Source: Litorilinea aerophila
GTDB taxonomy: Bacteria; Chloroflexota; Anaerolineae; Caldilineales; Caldilineaceae
Reading direction: 5' to 3'
DNA length: 64,000 nt
Assembly (NCBI RefSeq): GCF_006569185.2
Contig: NZ_VIGC02000002.1
Location: 186,001 to 250,000 of the forward strand
Part shown: positions 37,861 to 48,275 of the stretch, in pieces
Layout of the letters: each line of letters starts with the position of its first letter
Numbering within the stretch: the first letter of the stretch is position 1
Notes under the pieces: model-generated
Seen by the model: the letters and a program-made list of their open reading frames with translations, nothing else
Database searches by the model: none
What the model was told of the DNA's origin: nothing
Made by a program: the position numbers and the translations under genes

Positions 37861-40800
37861 GGGCGGGCCTCCGGCAACTCTACAGAGGGGACATCGAAAC
37901 CCAGGAGCATGATGCCCAGGGGTGCCAGCAGGGTCTCCCGAACCAGCGCAGGCCGCTGGGCAAAGCTCATCTGTGCCAGGTTGAGCTCCATCTGCTGGAA
38001 GTGGGCCACCGGCCGACCCGAGGCCACGTCCAGCCCCCACACCGCGCCGTCCTGCAAAGCCAGCCAGACACGACCCTCCGCCACCGTGATTGTCCCCAGC
38101 CGCGGCCCCGGCGGCGTATATCGCCAGCGTTCCTGGCCATCCCGGGCATCCAACCCGTAGAGGGTGCCCTCCAGGCCGGGCACCACCAGCATCTCCCCGT
38201 CGGGCCAGAGCCGGTCAACCGGGTTCAAGGCATCCCCCGGGAGGGTGACCACCCACCGGGCCGCGCCGTCGGCTGTGTCCAGCGCCGCCACCTGGCCGTC
38301 GTTGCCCTCCGGGTGGACCAGGCCCACGTAGAGGGTGTGGCCGTCTGCGCTGAGGCCAGGGCCACCCAGGCCGGGCCCTGGCAGCGCTGCCTGCCAGCGC
38401 TGGACACCGGTGGTCAGGTCATAGGCGCCGGGCGGCGTGCTGACGTAGACCGTTTCCCCAGCCACCACCGCACCCCCGACCATGTAAAACGGGGCCAGCG
38501 TCGCCTGCCATTGGACCTGGCCGTCGGCCAGGCGAAGGGCATGGAGCACCCCCTGGTTGAGCCCTTCGGCCGCGCTTCCCTCCAGCCAGAGGACCATATC
38601 CCCGGCGGCGACCGGCGGCTGCCAGGTAACCCCCTGGCCCGGAGCCGTCCACCGGGGCTGCAAGTCGGGCAGGGAGAGCGCATGGAGCTGGCTGCCGGCC
38701 ACAGCCAGCAGGGTATCCTGGACCACCACGGGCTCCACCAGGGCCGATGTGCCCTGGCCAAAGGCGCCCAGGTAGCGTGCCTGGCCCGTATCGGGATCCA
38801 GCTGGTAGACGTGGTTGCCGTGTTCCATCACCAGGGCGCCACCCCGATAGGAAATGGGGGGTTGGAAAAAACCGGTGCCGTGAAACGGCGTCGTCAGGCT
38901 GTGCTGGGACCAGCGCAGGGTCAGGGCGGCCGGCAGTGAACCGCCACCGGTGGAGGACGTCATGTCATCGGGTGCGACGTGGGGAGCCAGGCGATAGATC
39001 ACCGCGCCATCATCCACCAGCCAGAGGCTATCGCCCCCGGCGGCGGGACCCAGGGAGAAGGCCGGAGGTGGGTCCACCGGCAGGCGAGCCGTACTGGCAT
39101 CCCACTGGGCCAGGCGGGTTCCGGTGGCGTCCATCAGGTCGATCTTGCCGTCCTTCCTGGGCACCAGCGCCTGATCGGCCAGGGCCAGGGGCGGTCCCAC
39201 GTAGGTCACCCATTCAGTGCTCTCCCAGCGCTGTCGGCCCCGCTCCCGGTCCACGATGAAGAGGGTCCCCGCCGCATCCACCAGCCAGATGGCCTCGGCG
39301 CCCACGGCCGGCGCGGTGCGGAAAGCAGAGCCGCCGCCTGTGCCCAGGGTGACCTGCCAGCGCTCCTGGCCGTCCTGGGCCCCCAGGGCGGTGAGGGTGC
39401 CGTCCCGGCTGGCCACGTAGACGATGCCGTCCCGGACCACCACGCCTGCCTCCACAGGGCCTTCGGTGGCAAAGGTCCAGCGGATGGTCCCCGTGTCTAC
39501 ATCCAGCCCGTAGACGGCGCCGTCATCGGCGCCCATGATGGCCACGGATCCATCCACGGCCGGGTCTGACACCACCGGGCCGCCCACCTGTACCTGCCAG
39601 GCCAGCGCGCCGGTGACCGTGTCCAGCCCGACCACGGTGCGGTCTTCGCTGCCGAAGATGACCCGGTCGTGGACCACGGCGGGTCGGGTGGCCACGTTGT
39701 CGCCCGCCCGATAGGACCAGCGGAAGAGGCCCTGGCTATCCACGGCATAGAGTCGTTTGTCGCTGGCGCCGAAGTAGATCACGCCCGTGGCGGGATCAAA
39801 GGCCGGCGCGCCGTAGATGGTCCCCTGGGGATGAAACCGCCAGGCCACCTGGCCATCCTGGGTAAAGGCCAGGAGATCGCCGTTGTAGCCGGTGGCCAGA
39901 AGCAGGGGCGGATCGGTGGGAAGCCAGGCAGGTGGGACCGTGCCGGCGCCGCTGATGTTGACCGGCAGCGCACGCCCGAAGCGAACCAGGCGCCAGTTCT
40001 CCACCCCCGGCGGGAGGTCTGGGGATGGGGCTAACGGAGGCGGAGACGGCAGCCGGCTGAAGGAGGGCGGCGCCTCGTCCACGGACACCAGCAGGGCCCG
40101 TTCGTAGTACGCGCCGCCCTCCTGGACGGTGACCGATTCCACCGGTCCGACTCCGGCGCAGTAGTGGGTCCGGGTGATGAGGGTATACGCCTCTGTCTGG
40201 GCCCCCTTCAGGGTCAGGGTCTGTTCCACCTCCAGGCAGTCAGCATGGACGCCGTGGGGTCCCGTGGCCAGCACCCGGCCCTGGCTCATGTAGTCCACCT
40301 GGCCGGAAACCTGCCCCTGGCTCGACCAGCCTGACCCGGCCAGGAGGTCAGCGGGGAGGAGCAACAGAGGTGGGTCATAGAGCTGTTCCTGGCCGCTGGT
40401 CAGGTCCTGGATGGCCACCAGAAACTGGCCCTCGGGATCTTCCACCAGGTAGATCCGCTGCCGGGTGAGGGTGCCATCCAGGGTCAGGGTGTGGATGCGA
40501 AGTTCGCTGACGGTGACCTGGGCCAGCACATCCATGATCGCCTGGGCATCGGTGGTGGCTGCCGGGTTGTCGCCGGAAGCGGGAAAATAGCGACGGTCGA
40601 TCAGCTCCCGGGGGCCGGCGGGCAGATCGGTGTAGATGTTCAGGGTGGGCACCACGGCCTGGTTCTGGCTCCGCCAGCCAATCAGCGTGCCGGAGCGGTC
40701 GTAGAGCTCGCTCAGGGAGGAATGGCCATCCCCACCGGGGGCATAGCGGGCCAGGGAAGGTTCCGCCTGCAGCGGCATCAACCCCCATGGCCACAGGAAG

Positions 40801-40919
40801 AGGATAAGGGGTCCCAGCACCAGGAGCCCCAGAAGCAGCAGGGCAAAGAGTCCGGGCTGGCGGGATAGCTCTGCCAATTGTGGTTCAGATAGGTGTGACA
40901 GATGTTGGGATCTGTTCAA
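37857..40919 (-). CDS. Membrane-anchored PQQ-like beta-propeller repeat protein
   Basis: A 1020-residue protein. A hydrophobic segment at about residues 24-46 (LFALLLLGLLVLGPLILFLW) anchors it; the rest is outside the membrane. From ~330 onwards, two sets of PQQ-enzyme-like blades appear, each with patterns such as GVIYFGASDKRLYAVDSQG, VDGSVAIMGADDGAVYGLD, DGIVYVASRDGTLTALG and LEGTLYGLDARDGQERW. These are BamB-like repeats, not proof of PQQ. The first ~300 residues form a separate, unrecognised domain. Coupled to the polytopic protein by ATGA. Sensor or scaffold roles are possible. Confidence 0.75.
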   Translation of the reverse strand: MNRSQHLSHLSEPQLAELSRQPGLFALLLLGLLVLGPLILFLWPWGLMPLQAEPSLARYAPGGDGHSSLSELYDRSGTLIGWRSQNQAVVPTLNIYTDLPAGPRELIDRRYFPASGDNPAATTDAQAIMDVLAQVTVSELRIHTLTLDGTLTRQRIYLVEDPEGQFLVAIQDLTSGQEQLYDPPLLLLPADLLAGSGWSSQGQVSGQVDYMSQGRVLATGPHGVHADCLEVEQTLTLKGAQTEAYTLITRTHYCAGVGPVESVTVQEGGAYYERALLVSVDEAPPSFSRLPSPPPLAPSPDLPPGVENWRLVRFGRALPVNISGAGTVPPAWLPTDPPLLLATGYNGDLLAFTQDGQVAWRFHPQGTIYGAPAFDPATGVIYFGASDKRLYAVDSQGLFRWSYRAGDNVATRPAVVHDRVIFGSEDRTVVGLDTVTGALAWQVQVGGPVVSDPAVDGSVAIMGADDGAVYGLDVDTGTIRWTFATEGPVEAGVVVRDGIVYVASRDGTLTALGAQDGQERWQVTLGTGGGSAFRTAPAVGAEAIWLVDAAGTLFIVDRERGRQRWESTEWVTYVGPPLALADQALVPRKDGKIDLMDATGTRLAQWDASTARLPVDPPPAFSLGPAAGGDSLWLVDDGAVIYRLAPHVAPDDMTSSTGGGSLPAALTLRWSQHSLTTPFHGTGFFQPPISYRGGALVMEHGNHVYQLDPDTGQARYLGAFGQGTSALVEPVVVQDTLLAVAGSQLHALSLPDLQPRWTAPGQGVTWQPPVAAGDMVLWLEGSAAEGLNQGVLHALRLADGQVQWQATLAPFYMVGGAVVAGETVYVSTPPGAYDLTTGVQRWQAALPGPGLGGPGLSADGHTLYVGLVHPEGNDGQVAALDTADGAARWVVTLPGDALNPVDRLWPDGEMLVVPGLEGTLYGLDARDGQERWRYTPPGPRLGTITVAEGRVWLALQDGAVWGLDVASGRPVAHFQQMELNLAQMSFAQRPALVRETLLAPLGIMLLGFDVPSVELPEARP

Positions 40920-41300
40920 GGCCAGCTCCAGTCAGACGGAACGCCTGCCGCCGGGATGCATCTGGTGGGTCGGCCTGGTTTGACAGATGCAAGCGTGCCG
41001 CCGATAATGAAAATCGGGCCTGGGCAGACAGGTTTGATTCATGGCCCATCCTGCTGGCCCCATGCCCGATGGACCCGGGTCCATGCCCCGTGGGGAAGGT
41101 AAGAACGGACAGCCGTTCCCAGGGTTCCCTTAAATCATTGGGACACGCCCCACTTTACCACAAGATGTGTACAACGTTGTGAACAGATTTAGCCAGGAGC
41201 GCGTATCCCGTCGGGGACTCACAGCATCCAATCCTTGTAAATGCCCTCCGAAATGGGACGCGCCCGCCAGCCAACCGCACCGGAATCAGAGGAGCTAGCC
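40920..41300. other. 381-base gap with a palindromic operator-like site and repeat-end motifs
   Basis: At 41171-41180 ACAACGTTGT is a perfect palindrome in a GTGT...GAAC context and could be a regulator site for the oxidoreductase downstream. TTGGGACACGCCCC (41140-41153) and ATGGGACGCGCCCG (41252-41265) resemble the ends of elements E2/E3 but are in the same orientation, so no intact element is claimed. The upstream ATG for the oxidoreductase at 41241 lies in this repeat-like area. No ORF of its own. Confidence 0.4.
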
Positions 41301-42347
41301 TTGGAGCCAATTCGATTTGCCCTGATCGGGGCCGGAAACATCGCCCAGATCTACGTGGACGCCTTTGAGCACATCCCCGACGCCCGGGTGACGGTGGTCT
41401 GCAACCGCACAGAATCCAGGGGCCGCGCCCTGGCCGAGCGATGTCAGGCCGAGTGGACAGACGACTACACCCAGGCCGTCCGCCGGGACGACGTGGATGC
41501 GGTGGTGGTGGCCACGCCCAGCGGCACCCACATGGAGATTGCAGTGGCCGCCGCCCAGGCCGGCAAACATTTGCTGGTGGAAAAGCCCATCGACATCACC
41601 CTGCCCCGGGTGGACCGGATCATCCAGAGTGCCCAGGAGGCGGGCGTGGTGCTGGCCTGTGTCTTTCCCCTGCGCTTCTCCGCCGGCGTCCACAAGGTGA
41701 AGGAAGCCCTGGATGCAGGGCGCCTGGGACGCCTGACCCTGGCCGACGTTTACGTCAAGTGGTATCGCCCCCAGAGCTACTACGACGGCAGCTGGCGGGG
41801 CACCTGGCAGTACGACGGCGGCGGCGCGCTGATGAACCAGTCCATCCACAACATCGACCTCCTGCAGTGGCTGGCCGGGCCGGTGGCCAGCGTCTATGGC
41901 CGCACCGCCACCCTGGCCCACCAGATGGAGACCGAAGACACGGCCAGCGCAGTCTTGACCTTCCAGAGCGGTGCGTTGGGGGTCATCCAGGGCGCCACCA
42001 GCGCCTGGCCTGGGGATCCGGCCCGGGTGGAGCTGCACGGCGACCGGGGGACCATCGTGCTGGAGGAGGGGCGCATCACCCGCTGGAAGCTGGCTGACGG
42101 GTCGCCTGAGGAGGAAGAGGCCATGCTGCAACTGGATCAGGTGGGGGGCAGCGGCGCTTCTGACCCCATGGCCATTGGCTACGAAAAGCATCGCCGCCAG
42201 ATCGTGGACCTGATCCAGGCCATTCGGGAAGGCCGTGCGCCGGCCATCCAGGGGGCCGAAGCCCGCCGTTCGGTGGAGATCATCCGGGCCATCTACCGTT
42301 CTGCCGCCACCGGCGCCCCGGTGGAACTGCCCCTGGTGGATGAGTAG
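41301..42347 (+). CDS. Gfo/Idh/MocA family oxidoreductase
   Basis: A 348-residue NAD(P)-dependent dehydrogenase. IRFALIGAGNIAQIYVDAF is the dinucleotide loop; LLVEKPIDI is the EKP motif with the catalytic Lys; WQYDGGGALMNQSIHNIDLL supplies the Asp/His pair. Substrates in the family are sugars, inositols and their acids. A TTG at 41301 has AGAGGAG six bases upstream and is preferred over an ATG at 41241 that lacks a good site. It is the window's second member of this family and is probably monocistronic; a palindromic site lies upstream. Confidence 0.85.
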   Translation: MEPIRFALIGAGNIAQIYVDAFEHIPDARVTVVCNRTESRGRALAERCQAEWTDDYTQAVRRDDVDAVVVATPSGTHMEIAVAAAQAGKHLLVEKPIDITLPRVDRIIQSAQEAGVVLACVFPLRFSAGVHKVKEALDAGRLGRLTLADVYVKWYRPQSYYDGSWRGTWQYDGGGALMNQSIHNIDLLQWLAGPVASVYGRTATLAHQMETEDTASAVLTFQSGALGVIQGATSAWPGDPARVELHGDRGTIVLEEGRITRWKLADGSPEEEEAMLQLDQVGGSGASDPMAIGYEKHRRQIVDLIQAIREGRAPAIQGAEARRSVEIIRAIYRSAATGAPVELPLVDE

Positions 42348-42387
42348 CCCGGGCTTCCGACCAGACAGAAGTGCCAGGTAGAGCTCC

Positions 42388-42422
42388 AAAAACAAGCCGG
42401 CGGCCCAATCGTGGCCGCCGGC
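42388..42422 (-). terminator. Intrinsic terminator of the alkaline phosphatase gene
   Basis: GCCGGCGGCC (42396-42405) and GGCCGCCGGC (42413-42422) form a perfect 10-bp GC stem with a 7-base loop. On the minus strand it is followed by TTGTTTTTGG. It lies 33 bases past the phosphatase stop and could also halt the convergent oxidoreductase transcript. Confidence 0.8.
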
Positions 42423-42454
42423 GTACGTTGTACAGAAAAGTTAACAGGGGACGG

Positions 42455-44023
<1,569 letters not shown>

Positions 44024-44243
44024 AACTGCCCTCCTTCTGCTTGATGGTTTGAAGCCCATTGGTTGGAAGCCCATGGAGCCTGGATATAATGCAGAGACAG
44101 GATTGACTCCACGGCTACATGTCGAAGGTAGGGCAGGCGTGTCAACAGACGAGTAAATGTCAGTTAAAACGATGTGAACGAAGATTCAACAGCCCGTGAA
44201 AGCCAGCAGTTGACACCCATGCATGAACTTGCTATCTCTGCAC

Positions 44244-44355
44244 GGGTGTATTTCAACTTTGGGACAAGCGGACGGGGCTTGCCCCGTCCCAACCGGATCT
44301 GCCCACACCAGGTGTCGGTAGGACTCGAATCCTACCCCCAACTTGAACTGCACCC
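44244..44355. mobile_element. MITE-like element E4 with ~20-bp inverted ends
   Basis: The left end GGGTGTATTTCAACTTTGGG and the right end (inverse) GGGTGCAGTTCAAGTTGGGG agree at most positions. The interior contains palindromes GGACGGGGCTTGCCCCGTCC-like at ~44270-44290 and GGTAGGACTCGAATCCTACC. It is built like E1. No coding capacity. Confidence 0.5.
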
Positions 44356-44440
44356 CTCTGCACCTTATTGTCAACCATGCTCTGCTGCAAAAAGTCACGG
44401 AATACACCGCATCTGAGCCACCATTATGACGTGGGGTCGA

Positions 44441-44531
44441 CATCCTCAGATGCCGACCTCAGGTGGGACGGAGCCGCATCTGAGGATGCTCCCTCCGCAC
44501 ATAGGCCACACATAGGCCACACATAGGCCAC
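44441..44531. repeat. 13-bp inverted repeat and three 11-bp tandem units
   Basis: CATCCTCAGATGC (44441-44453) recurs inverted at 44476-44488. Then ACATAGGCCAC is repeated three times exactly (44499-44531). These fill much of the 691-base gap upstream of the lacI-type gene. The rest shows nothing recognisable. Confidence 0.7.
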
Positions 44532-44598
44532 CATCGGAAGGACTGAATCCGTGCTCATCTGTGGAATCTGTGGTCTTCCATGCTTCCATGCATCACAA

Positions 44599-44660
44599 TT
44601 GACGCCCTTCCTCACCCTATGTTATAGTTCTGCTAGAAAAACGATTGCGCAATCGTTTTT
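44599..44660 (+). promoter_or_regulatory. Promoter and perfect 24-bp LacI-type operator of the ribose operon
   Basis: TTGACG (44599-44604) and TATAGT (44623-44628) are 18 bases apart. A perfect palindrome of 12-bp halves (AAAAACGATTGC and its inverse) spans 44637-44660, covering the expected transcription start and leader. Its central TTGCGCAA with a CG axis is typical of LacI-family operators. The first gene of the operon is a LacI-type regulator, so autoregulation by the sugar-responsive repressor is the obvious reading. Confidence 0.85.
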
Positions 44661-44714
44661 CCAAACGCTTTGCCCGACTTTAAAATTCATCGCCTCCCAC
44701 CCTGTACCAGAGCC

Positions 44715-45749
44715 ATGACCACCATTCGCGATGTGGCCCAACGCGCCGGTGTCTCCCAGAGCACCGTCTCCCACGTCATCAACAACACCCGCTACGTCCG
44801 ACCAGAAGTGGCTCGACGAGTGCGTCAGGCCATGGCCGAGCTCCACTATACCCCCAACCGTCTGGCCCGCAGCCTGCGCCGCAAGGTCAGCCACACCATC
44901 GGCCTGATTACCCCGGACAACGCCAATCCCTTCTTCGCCCAGGTAGCCCAGGCCGTGGAGGAGGTCTGCTTCCAACAGGAATACACGGTACTGCTGGGCA
45001 ACGCCGCCGGCGACCCCGACCGGGAACTCCGCTACATCCAGGTCATGCTGGAAAAACAGGTGGACGGCCTCATTGTGGCTGCCTCGGGCCTGCGCAGCGA
45101 GCACCTCCAGCCCGCCCGGCTGGGGCACACCCCGGTGGTCCTGGTGGACCGGGAGCTGCCCGACCTGGAGGCAGACCGGGTCCTGGCCGACCACCGGCAA
45201 GGGGGGCGCCTGGCCACCGAATACCTGCTGGGCCTGGGCCACCGCCGCATTGCCTGTATCGCTGGCCCTCCGGATCTTTCCACCGGCAGCGAACGGCTGG
45301 CCGGTTATCGGGATGCCCTGGCGGCAGCCCAGATTCCGCCAGATGACACTCTGGTGATACAGGGGGCGTTTAACCTGGACAGCGGTTACCAGGCCATGCG
45401 CCAACTGCTGGCCCTGGACAATCCGCCTACCGCCGTCTTTGCGGCCAACGACCAAATGGCCATTGGCGCCCTGCGGGCCCTATGGGAGGCGGAGATTCCG
45501 GTACCCGAGGGGTGCTCGGTGGTCGGCTACGACGACATCCCGCTGGCGGCCTACACCCGGCCGCCTCTAACCACCGTACATCAACCGGTCACAGAGCTGG
45601 GACGCCTGGCCGCGCAGATCCTGCTGGCTCGCCTGACGGACCCGGAACAGCCCGCCCGGCGCCACCTGCTCCCGGTCACCCTGGTGGAACGGGCCTCGTG
45701 CGCGCCCCTGTCCCGCTCCGTCTCTTCCCTGCCAGGAGAACGCCTATGA
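44715..45749 (+). CDS. LacI-family transcriptional regulator
   Basis: A 344-residue repressor. The N-terminal HTH reads TTIRDVAQRAGVSQSTVSHVINN, followed by the hinge helix segment PNRLARSLRR, and then a periplasmic-binding-protein-like sugar domain (HTIGLITPDNANPFFAQVAQ, then VVGYDDIPLAAYTRPPLTTV). The ligand is probably ribose or a related sugar, judged by the operon it heads. ATG at 44715 begins the HTH. It overlaps rbsD by ATGA. Confidence 0.93.
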   Translation: MTTIRDVAQRAGVSQSTVSHVINNTRYVRPEVARRVRQAMAELHYTPNRLARSLRRKVSHTIGLITPDNANPFFAQVAQAVEEVCFQQEYTVLLGNAAGDPDRELRYIQVMLEKQVDGLIVAASGLRSEHLQPARLGHTPVVLVDRELPDLEADRVLADHRQGGRLATEYLLGLGHRRIACIAGPPDLSTGSERLAGYRDALAAAQIPPDDTLVIQGAFNLDSGYQAMRQLLALDNPPTAVFAANDQMAIGALRALWEAEIPVPEGCSVVGYDDIPLAAYTRPPLTTVHQPVTELGRLAAQILLARLTDPEQPARRHLLPVTLVERASCAPLSRSVSSLPGERL

Positions 45750-46141
45750 AGAAAATGGGAATCCTGAACGCCGAAATAGCGGCTGTGGTGGCCCGCATGG
45801 GCCACACCGACACCCTCTGCATCGCGGACGCGGGCCTGCCCATCCCCCCGGGCCCCCAGCGCATCGACCTGGCCGTACGTCCGGGCCTGCCTGGCTTTTT
45901 AGACGTACTGGCCGCGGTGTTGGAGGAGTTGACCGTGGAGCGGGTTATAGTGGCCAGCGAGATGGTATCGACCAGCCCCGAGCTCTATCGACAATTGGTG
46001 GCACAGTTGGGGGACGTGCCCGTGGAGACGGTCCTCCACACCGAGTTCAAACAGCGCACGGCCAGCTGCAAGGCAGTGGTGCGTACCGGCGAGTTTACCC
46101 CCTACGCCAACGTGATCCTGGTTTCTGGCGTCACATTTTGA
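45746..46141 (+). CDS. rbsD: D-ribose pyranase RbsD
   Basis: A 131-residue enzyme converting beta-pyranose to furanose ribose. MKKMGILNAEIAAVVARMGHTD holds the catalytic His; IADAGLPIP, IDLAV, HTEFK and VRTGEFTPYANVILVSGV are all family signatures. Preceded by AGGAG and coupled to the lacI gene. RbsD has a chemical role in ribose uptake systems, which supports the ribose assignment of the operon. No ribokinase gene is next to it. Confidence 0.93.
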   Translation: MKKMGILNAEIAAVVARMGHTDTLCIADAGLPIPPGPQRIDLAVRPGLPGFLDVLAAVLEELTVERVIVASEMVSTSPELYRQLVAQLGDVPVETVLHTEFKQRTASCKAVVRTGEFTPYANVILVSGVTF

Positions 46142-46171
46142 ACGGATTTGAGAGCAGGAGAGGTTCGAGTC

Positions 46172-47131
46172 ATGACCGAAGCAACCGCCACCACCCCAAC
46201 CGGCACCTGGCACCTGCGCGGCTATCTCCAGCGCTTTGGCATTCTCATCTCCTTCCTGCTGCTCTGCCTGGCCTTGAGCCTGCTCTCCGACCGCTTCCTC
46301 ACCGTCTCGAACCTCACCAACGTGCTGCGCCAGATCACGGTCAACGGCATCATTGCCGTCGGCATGACCTACGTCATCCTGATTGGCGACATCGACCTCT
46401 CCGTGGGTTCGGTGCTGGCCCTCACCAGCGTGGTCACCGCGGACCTGTTGCAGATGGGCGTGCCGGTTCCCATGGCGATCCTGCTGGGCATCGGGTTGGG
46501 TATGCTCCTGGGCACGGTCAACGGCCTGATCACCGTGGGTTTTCAGGTGCCCTCCTTCATCACCACCCTGGGCATGCTCACCGCGGCCCGGGGCATGGCC
46601 CTGACGTACACCCAGGGCCGCCCCATCACCGGCCTGCCCGACAGCTTCCGCTTCCTGGGACGGGGTGAGCCCTTCGGGATGCCCATGCCCATCATCCTGG
46701 CCGTCCTGGTCTTCGCCCTGGCATGGGTGATCCTTCGGCGGACGCGTTACGGTGAACAGCTCTATGCCATTGGCAACAATCCAGTGGCAGCCCGACTGGT
46801 GGGTATCCCGGTCAACCGGTTCCGCACCCTGGTTTTCACGGTCAGCGGCGGCCTGAGTGCCCTGGCCGGCATGATCCTCATCGCCCGGCTCGATTCAGCC
46901 CAGCCCACGGCGGGGGTGGCCTTTGAGCTGGACGCCATCGCGGCGGTGGTGCTGGGTGGCACCCGCTTCACCGGTGGCGTCGGCGGCATGGGCGGGACCC
47001 TGCTGGGCGCGCTGATCATCGGCGTGTTGGATAATGGCCTCAACTTGCTCAACATTTCCTCCCTGTACGAACAGTTGGTGAAAGGAGCTGTGATCGCCCT
47101 GGCCCTGTTGATTCATCGGCAGAAGGAGTAG
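46172..47131 (+). CDS. rbsC: Ribose-type ABC transporter permease (first copy)
   Basis: A 319-residue membrane protein of the BPD_transp_2 family with eight to ten helices. Motifs are NVLRQITVNGIIAVGMTYVI, IDLSVGSVLALTSV and AQPTAGVAFELDAIAAVVLGGTRFTGGVGG. It is roughly half identical by eye to the second permease of the operon, so the channel may be a heterodimer. AGGAG lies 11-15 bases upstream of the ATG. The TAG stop starts a short GTAGTC tandem repeat. Confidence 0.9.
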   Translation: MTEATATTPTGTWHLRGYLQRFGILISFLLLCLALSLLSDRFLTVSNLTNVLRQITVNGIIAVGMTYVILIGDIDLSVGSVLALTSVVTADLLQMGVPVPMAILLGIGLGMLLGTVNGLITVGFQVPSFITTLGMLTAARGMALTYTQGRPITGLPDSFRFLGRGEPFGMPMPIILAVLVFALAWVILRRTRYGEQLYAIGNNPVAARLVGIPVNRFRTLVFTVSGGLSALAGMILIARLDSAQPTAGVAFELDAIAAVVLGGTRFTGGVGGMGGTLLGALIIGVLDNGLNLLNISSLYEQLVKGAVIALALLIHRQKE

Positions 47132-47137
47132 TTGGTA

Positions 47138-47165
47138 GTCAGTAGTCGGGAGTCAGTAGTCGGGA
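47138..47165. repeat. 14-bp tandem duplication between rbsC and rbsB
   Basis: GTCAGTAGTCGGGA occurs twice head-to-tail (47138-47151, 47152-47165), with GTAGT-type half copies before it that include the rbsC stop. Confidence 0.7.
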
Positions 47166-47212
47166 GTGAAGTGATTCTGTTGTCTGCCCATTCTTTCATC
47201 AGGAGGTTGACC

Positions 47213-48172
47213 ATGAACCGTTACGTATGGATTGTCACAGCCCTGGTACTGGCATTGATGCTCGCCGGCTGCCAGCCGGTGGCCACAACGCCCACCGCAG
47301 GGGAGCCGGCCCCCACCGGGGAAGCGGGTACCGCCGAAGCCATCACCCTGGGCCTGGCCCTCTCTACCCTCAACAACCCCTTCTTTGTGGACTTGCGGGA
47401 TGGCGCCCAGGCAGCTGCCGACGAGCTGGGCGTGGAGCTGATCGTGGTGGACGCCCAGGATGACCCTGCTAACCAAGCAGCATCCGTGGAAGACCTCATT
47501 CAGCGGGGTGTCAGCGCCCTCCTCATCAACCCCACCGACGCGGACGCCATTGTGCCCAGCGTAGAGGCAGCCAACGCCGCCGGCATCCCGGTCTTCACTG
47601 TAGACCGCAGCGCAGCAGGCGGGGAGATCGTCAGCCACATTGCCTCGGACAACGTGGCCGGTGGCCGCATGGCTGCGGAGTTCCTCTGCAACGCGCTGGG
47701 CGGCGAGGGGAAAGTCGTGGAGCTGGAGGGCATCCCCGGCACCTCTGCGGCCCGGGATCGGGGCCAGGGCTTCAACGAGTACATGAGCGAAAGTTGTCCC
47801 GGCGTGGAGATTGTGGCCCGCCAGACGGCCAACTTCAACCGGGCCGAGGGCCTGACCGTGTTCGAGAACATCCTCCAGGCCCAGCCGGAGATCGACGGCG
47901 TCTTCGCCCACAACGATGAGATGGTCCTGGGCGCCATCCAGGCGGCGGAGGCTGCCGGCCGCGCCGGAGATATCGTCTTCGTGGGCTTCGACGCCATCGA
48001 CGATGCCATCCAGGCCGTGAAGGACGGCACCCTGGCCGCCACCGTGGCCCAACAGCCCAGGGAGATGGGGCGCCTGGCCGTGGAATCCGCGGTGAAGTAC
48101 CTCCACGGCGAGGAAGTGCCGGCGTTCATTCCTGTGGATCTGGCCCTGGTCACGGCCGAAACAGTGCAGTAG
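47213..48172 (+). CDS. rbsB: Ribose-type ABC transporter substrate-binding lipoprotein
   Basis: A 319-residue protein. The lipobox LAGC marks Cys20. A short Pro/Thr linker precedes a two-lobed sugar-binding domain with LGLALSTLNNPFFVDLRDGA, INPTDADAIVPSVEAANAAGIPVFTVDR, GVFAHNDEMVLGAIQAAEAAG and FVGFDAIDDA, all standard in RbsB. The lipid anchor is expected where there is no classical periplasm or for single-membrane attachment. AGGAGG lies before the ATG. Confidence 0.93.
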   Translation: MNRYVWIVTALVLALMLAGCQPVATTPTAGEPAPTGEAGTAEAITLGLALSTLNNPFFVDLRDGAQAAADELGVELIVVDAQDDPANQAASVEDLIQRGVSALLINPTDADAIVPSVEAANAAGIPVFTVDRSAAGGEIVSHIASDNVAGGRMAAEFLCNALGGEGKVVELEGIPGTSAARDRGQGFNEYMSESCPGVEIVARQTANFNRAEGLTVFENILQAQPEIDGVFAHNDEMVLGAIQAAEAAGRAGDIVFVGFDAIDDAIQAVKDGTLAATVAQQPREMGRLAVESAVKYLHGEEVPAFIPVDLALVTAETVQ

Positions 48173-48183
48173 CCCAGTCAAAC

Positions 48184-48230
48184 CGGGATCCGGGTGAGCA
48201 TCTGCCTGGCAGGCTGCCACCCGGATCCCG
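48184..48230. promoter_or_regulatory. Stable hairpin between rbsB and rbsA
   Basis: CGGGATCCGGGTG (48184-48196) and CACCCGGATCCCG (48218-48230) form a perfect 13-bp stem with a 21-base loop and no following T-run. It is likely a mRNA-stabilising or partial read-through element that keeps the binding protein more abundant than the ATPase, an arrangement common in ABC operons. Confidence 0.65.
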
Positions 48231-48275
48231 CCCGGTGAGTCTACAGGCCTGCTATCCAAAACTGGACGAATCCTG

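Noticed and set aside
37857-40919. PQQ-dependent alcohol dehydrogenase
   Set aside because: The blades are PQQ-like repeats, but the vicinal disulfide, catalytic Asp and cofactor contacts were not seen, and the protein has a membrane anchor and an additional N-terminal domain.
41131-41265. A complete E2/E3-type element upstream of the oxidoreductase
   Set aside because: Both end-like motifs are in the same orientation, so they do not form terminal inverted repeats.
44320-44345. A tRNA T-arm-like hairpin (GGTAGGACTCGAATCCTACC)
   Set aside because: The rest of a cloverleaf (acceptor, D and anticodon arms) is absent, and the hairpin is the inner palindrome of element E4.
44174-44416. Small ORF of 80 residues
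   Set aside because: It runs through element E4, has no ribosome-binding site and has a composition typical of chance frames.
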